From: Hyphomicrobiales bacterium
GTDB lineage: Bacteria; Pseudomonadota; Alphaproteobacteria; Rhizobiales; Rhizobiaceae
Assembly (NCBI GenBank): GCA_900472785.1
Contig: UCJH01000060.1
Span: 1-32,651, forward strand
DNA: 32,651 nt
Reading direction: 5' to 3'
This document shows positions 32,165 to 32,651 of the stretch, in pieces (position 1 is the stretch's first letter; every line of letters begins with the position of its first letter). The position numbers and the translations under genes were made by a program. The notes below the pieces were generated by a model that saw only the letters and a list, made by a program, of their open reading frames with translations, was not told the origin of the DNA and did no database searches.

Positions 32165-32651
32165 ATGCGTTCAAAATTCAAGTTGCCGTTCTCCGGTTTG
32201 CTCAAACAGCAGCGCCGCTGGGAAAAAACGCTGCTGAAAGCGGCGAAGATGTCGCGCACTGTGCTCGCCACGGCGGCGACACCCAGAGCAAAGGCACCGG
32301 CGCGAGCCGCGGCCGGAAAGCTGGAGGAGGTCGCCTCCTTCGGCACCAATCCCGGCCATCTGCGCATGTTGCGCTACGTGCCCGCCGCGTTGCCCAAGAA
32401 ATCGCCGCTGGTCGTCGTCCTGCATGGCTGCCAGCAGACGGCGGAAGCCTATGATCGGGGCAGCGGCTGGTCGACGCTGGCTCGCGAGCGGGGCTTTGCC
32501 GTCGTCTATGCCGAACAGAGACGCAGCAACAATGGCAATCTCTGCTTCAACTGGTTCCGCCCGAGCAGCGTCACGCGCGATCGCGGCGAGGTCATGTCGA
32601 TCCGCCAGATGATCGCCAAGATGGCGACCGCGCATGGTATCGACCGGAAGC
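32165..32651 (+). CDS. PHB depolymerase family esterase (partial, cut by window end)
   Basis: The first 162 residues of a protein of the polyhydroxybutyrate-depolymerase esterase family (alpha/beta hydrolase). The N-terminal 55 residues are Lys/Arg/Ala-rich with no clear signal peptide. The conserved opening of the hydrolase domain follows: LRYVPAALPKKSPLVVVLHGCQQTAEAYDRGSGW, ARERGFAVVYAEQ and NNGNLCFNWF (about residues 68-128). The catalytic serine (GLSAGG-type) and the rest lie beyond the window. Such enzymes cleave short hydroxyalkanoate or acetyl esters. The reading frame is intact to the last base. Confidence 0.85.
   Translation, partial: MRSKFKLPFSGLLKQQRRWEKTLLKAAKMSRTVLATAATPRAKAPARAAAGKLEEVASFGTNPGHLRMLRYVPAALPKKSPLVVVLHGCQQTAEAYDRGSGWSTLARERGFAVVYAEQRRSNNGNLCFNWFRPSSVTRDRGEVMSIRQMIAKMATAHGIDRK

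Noticed and set aside
1-32651. tRNA, rRNA, CRISPR repeats, insertion sequences, attachment sites
   Set aside because: I looked for TTCGA-arm-like tRNA ends, spaced direct repeats and transposase motifs by eye and found none. A tRNAscan and IS search would be needed to exclude weak cases.

Overview
The window looks like chromosomal DNA of a high-GC alphaproteobacterium of the order Rhizobiales, most likely family Rhizobiaceae. The grounds are the strong codon bias toward G/C at third positions and several families I know mainly from rhizobia and relatives: a DUF1217 protein, a BA14K-family lectin-like protein, a DUF6101 protein, a secreted HPE1-like protein, and a Rieske/ferredoxin-reductase betaine demethylase pair. 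I cannot name the species. There are no rRNA or tRNA genes, CRISPR arrays, transposases or phage structural genes. Most of the window is ordinary core chromosome with small accessory patches.

Layout. 1-777: a HigB/HigA toxin-antitoxin pair with a palindrome over its promoter. 935-3731: glyS (with a low-GC internal insertion) and a DUF523 gene. 3999-5905 (minus): a secreted HPE1-like protein and purD. 5995-9431 (minus): a PotD-like periplasmic binding protein translationally coupled to a membrane GGDEF-EAL protein. 9563-11690: an MFS exporter divergent from a cupin-AraC regulator. 11714-12159 (minus): two tiny overlapping genes in an A/T-richer patch. 12470-14329: a MipA/OmpV-like outer-membrane protein and ubiA. 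14385-15217 (minus): a 30-residue small ORF lying between two minus-strand terminators, then a DUF6101 gene. 15586-17892: a six-repeat DUF1217 protein. 17899-21034 (minus): a conserved unknown protein, Sua5 and a D-2-hydroxyacid dehydrogenase. 21417-24090: a cobalamin riboswitch followed by gbcA/gbcB-like genes. 24192-26916: a GH25 lysozyme-like protein, a BA14K protein and a CorA/ZntB-like transporter. 27130-29689: an acyl-CoA dehydrogenase and a crotonase behind a LiuR-like operator. 29705-32040: a three-gene minus-strand membrane operon containing an ABA4-like (DUF4281) protein, divergent from a LysR regulator. 32165 to the end: the start of a PHB-depolymerase-family esterase.

The two systems most worth attention are regulatory. 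First, an AdoCbl-type riboswitch sits directly upstream of an oxygen-dependent Rieske demethylase pair and seems to act by hiding the ribosome-binding site, so the pair should be made when B12 is scarce. Second, a solute-binding protein without any ABC transporter is fused by a GTGA overlap to a c-di-GMP enzyme, the same logic as the NspS-MbaA polyamine sensor of Vibrio cholerae. Other points are the glyS insertion, three candidate very small genes with good translation or transcription signals, and a crotonase whose residues fit an enoyl-CoA isomerase better than a hydratase.

All calls come from reading the sequence and from memory of protein families. No database search or folding computation was done.
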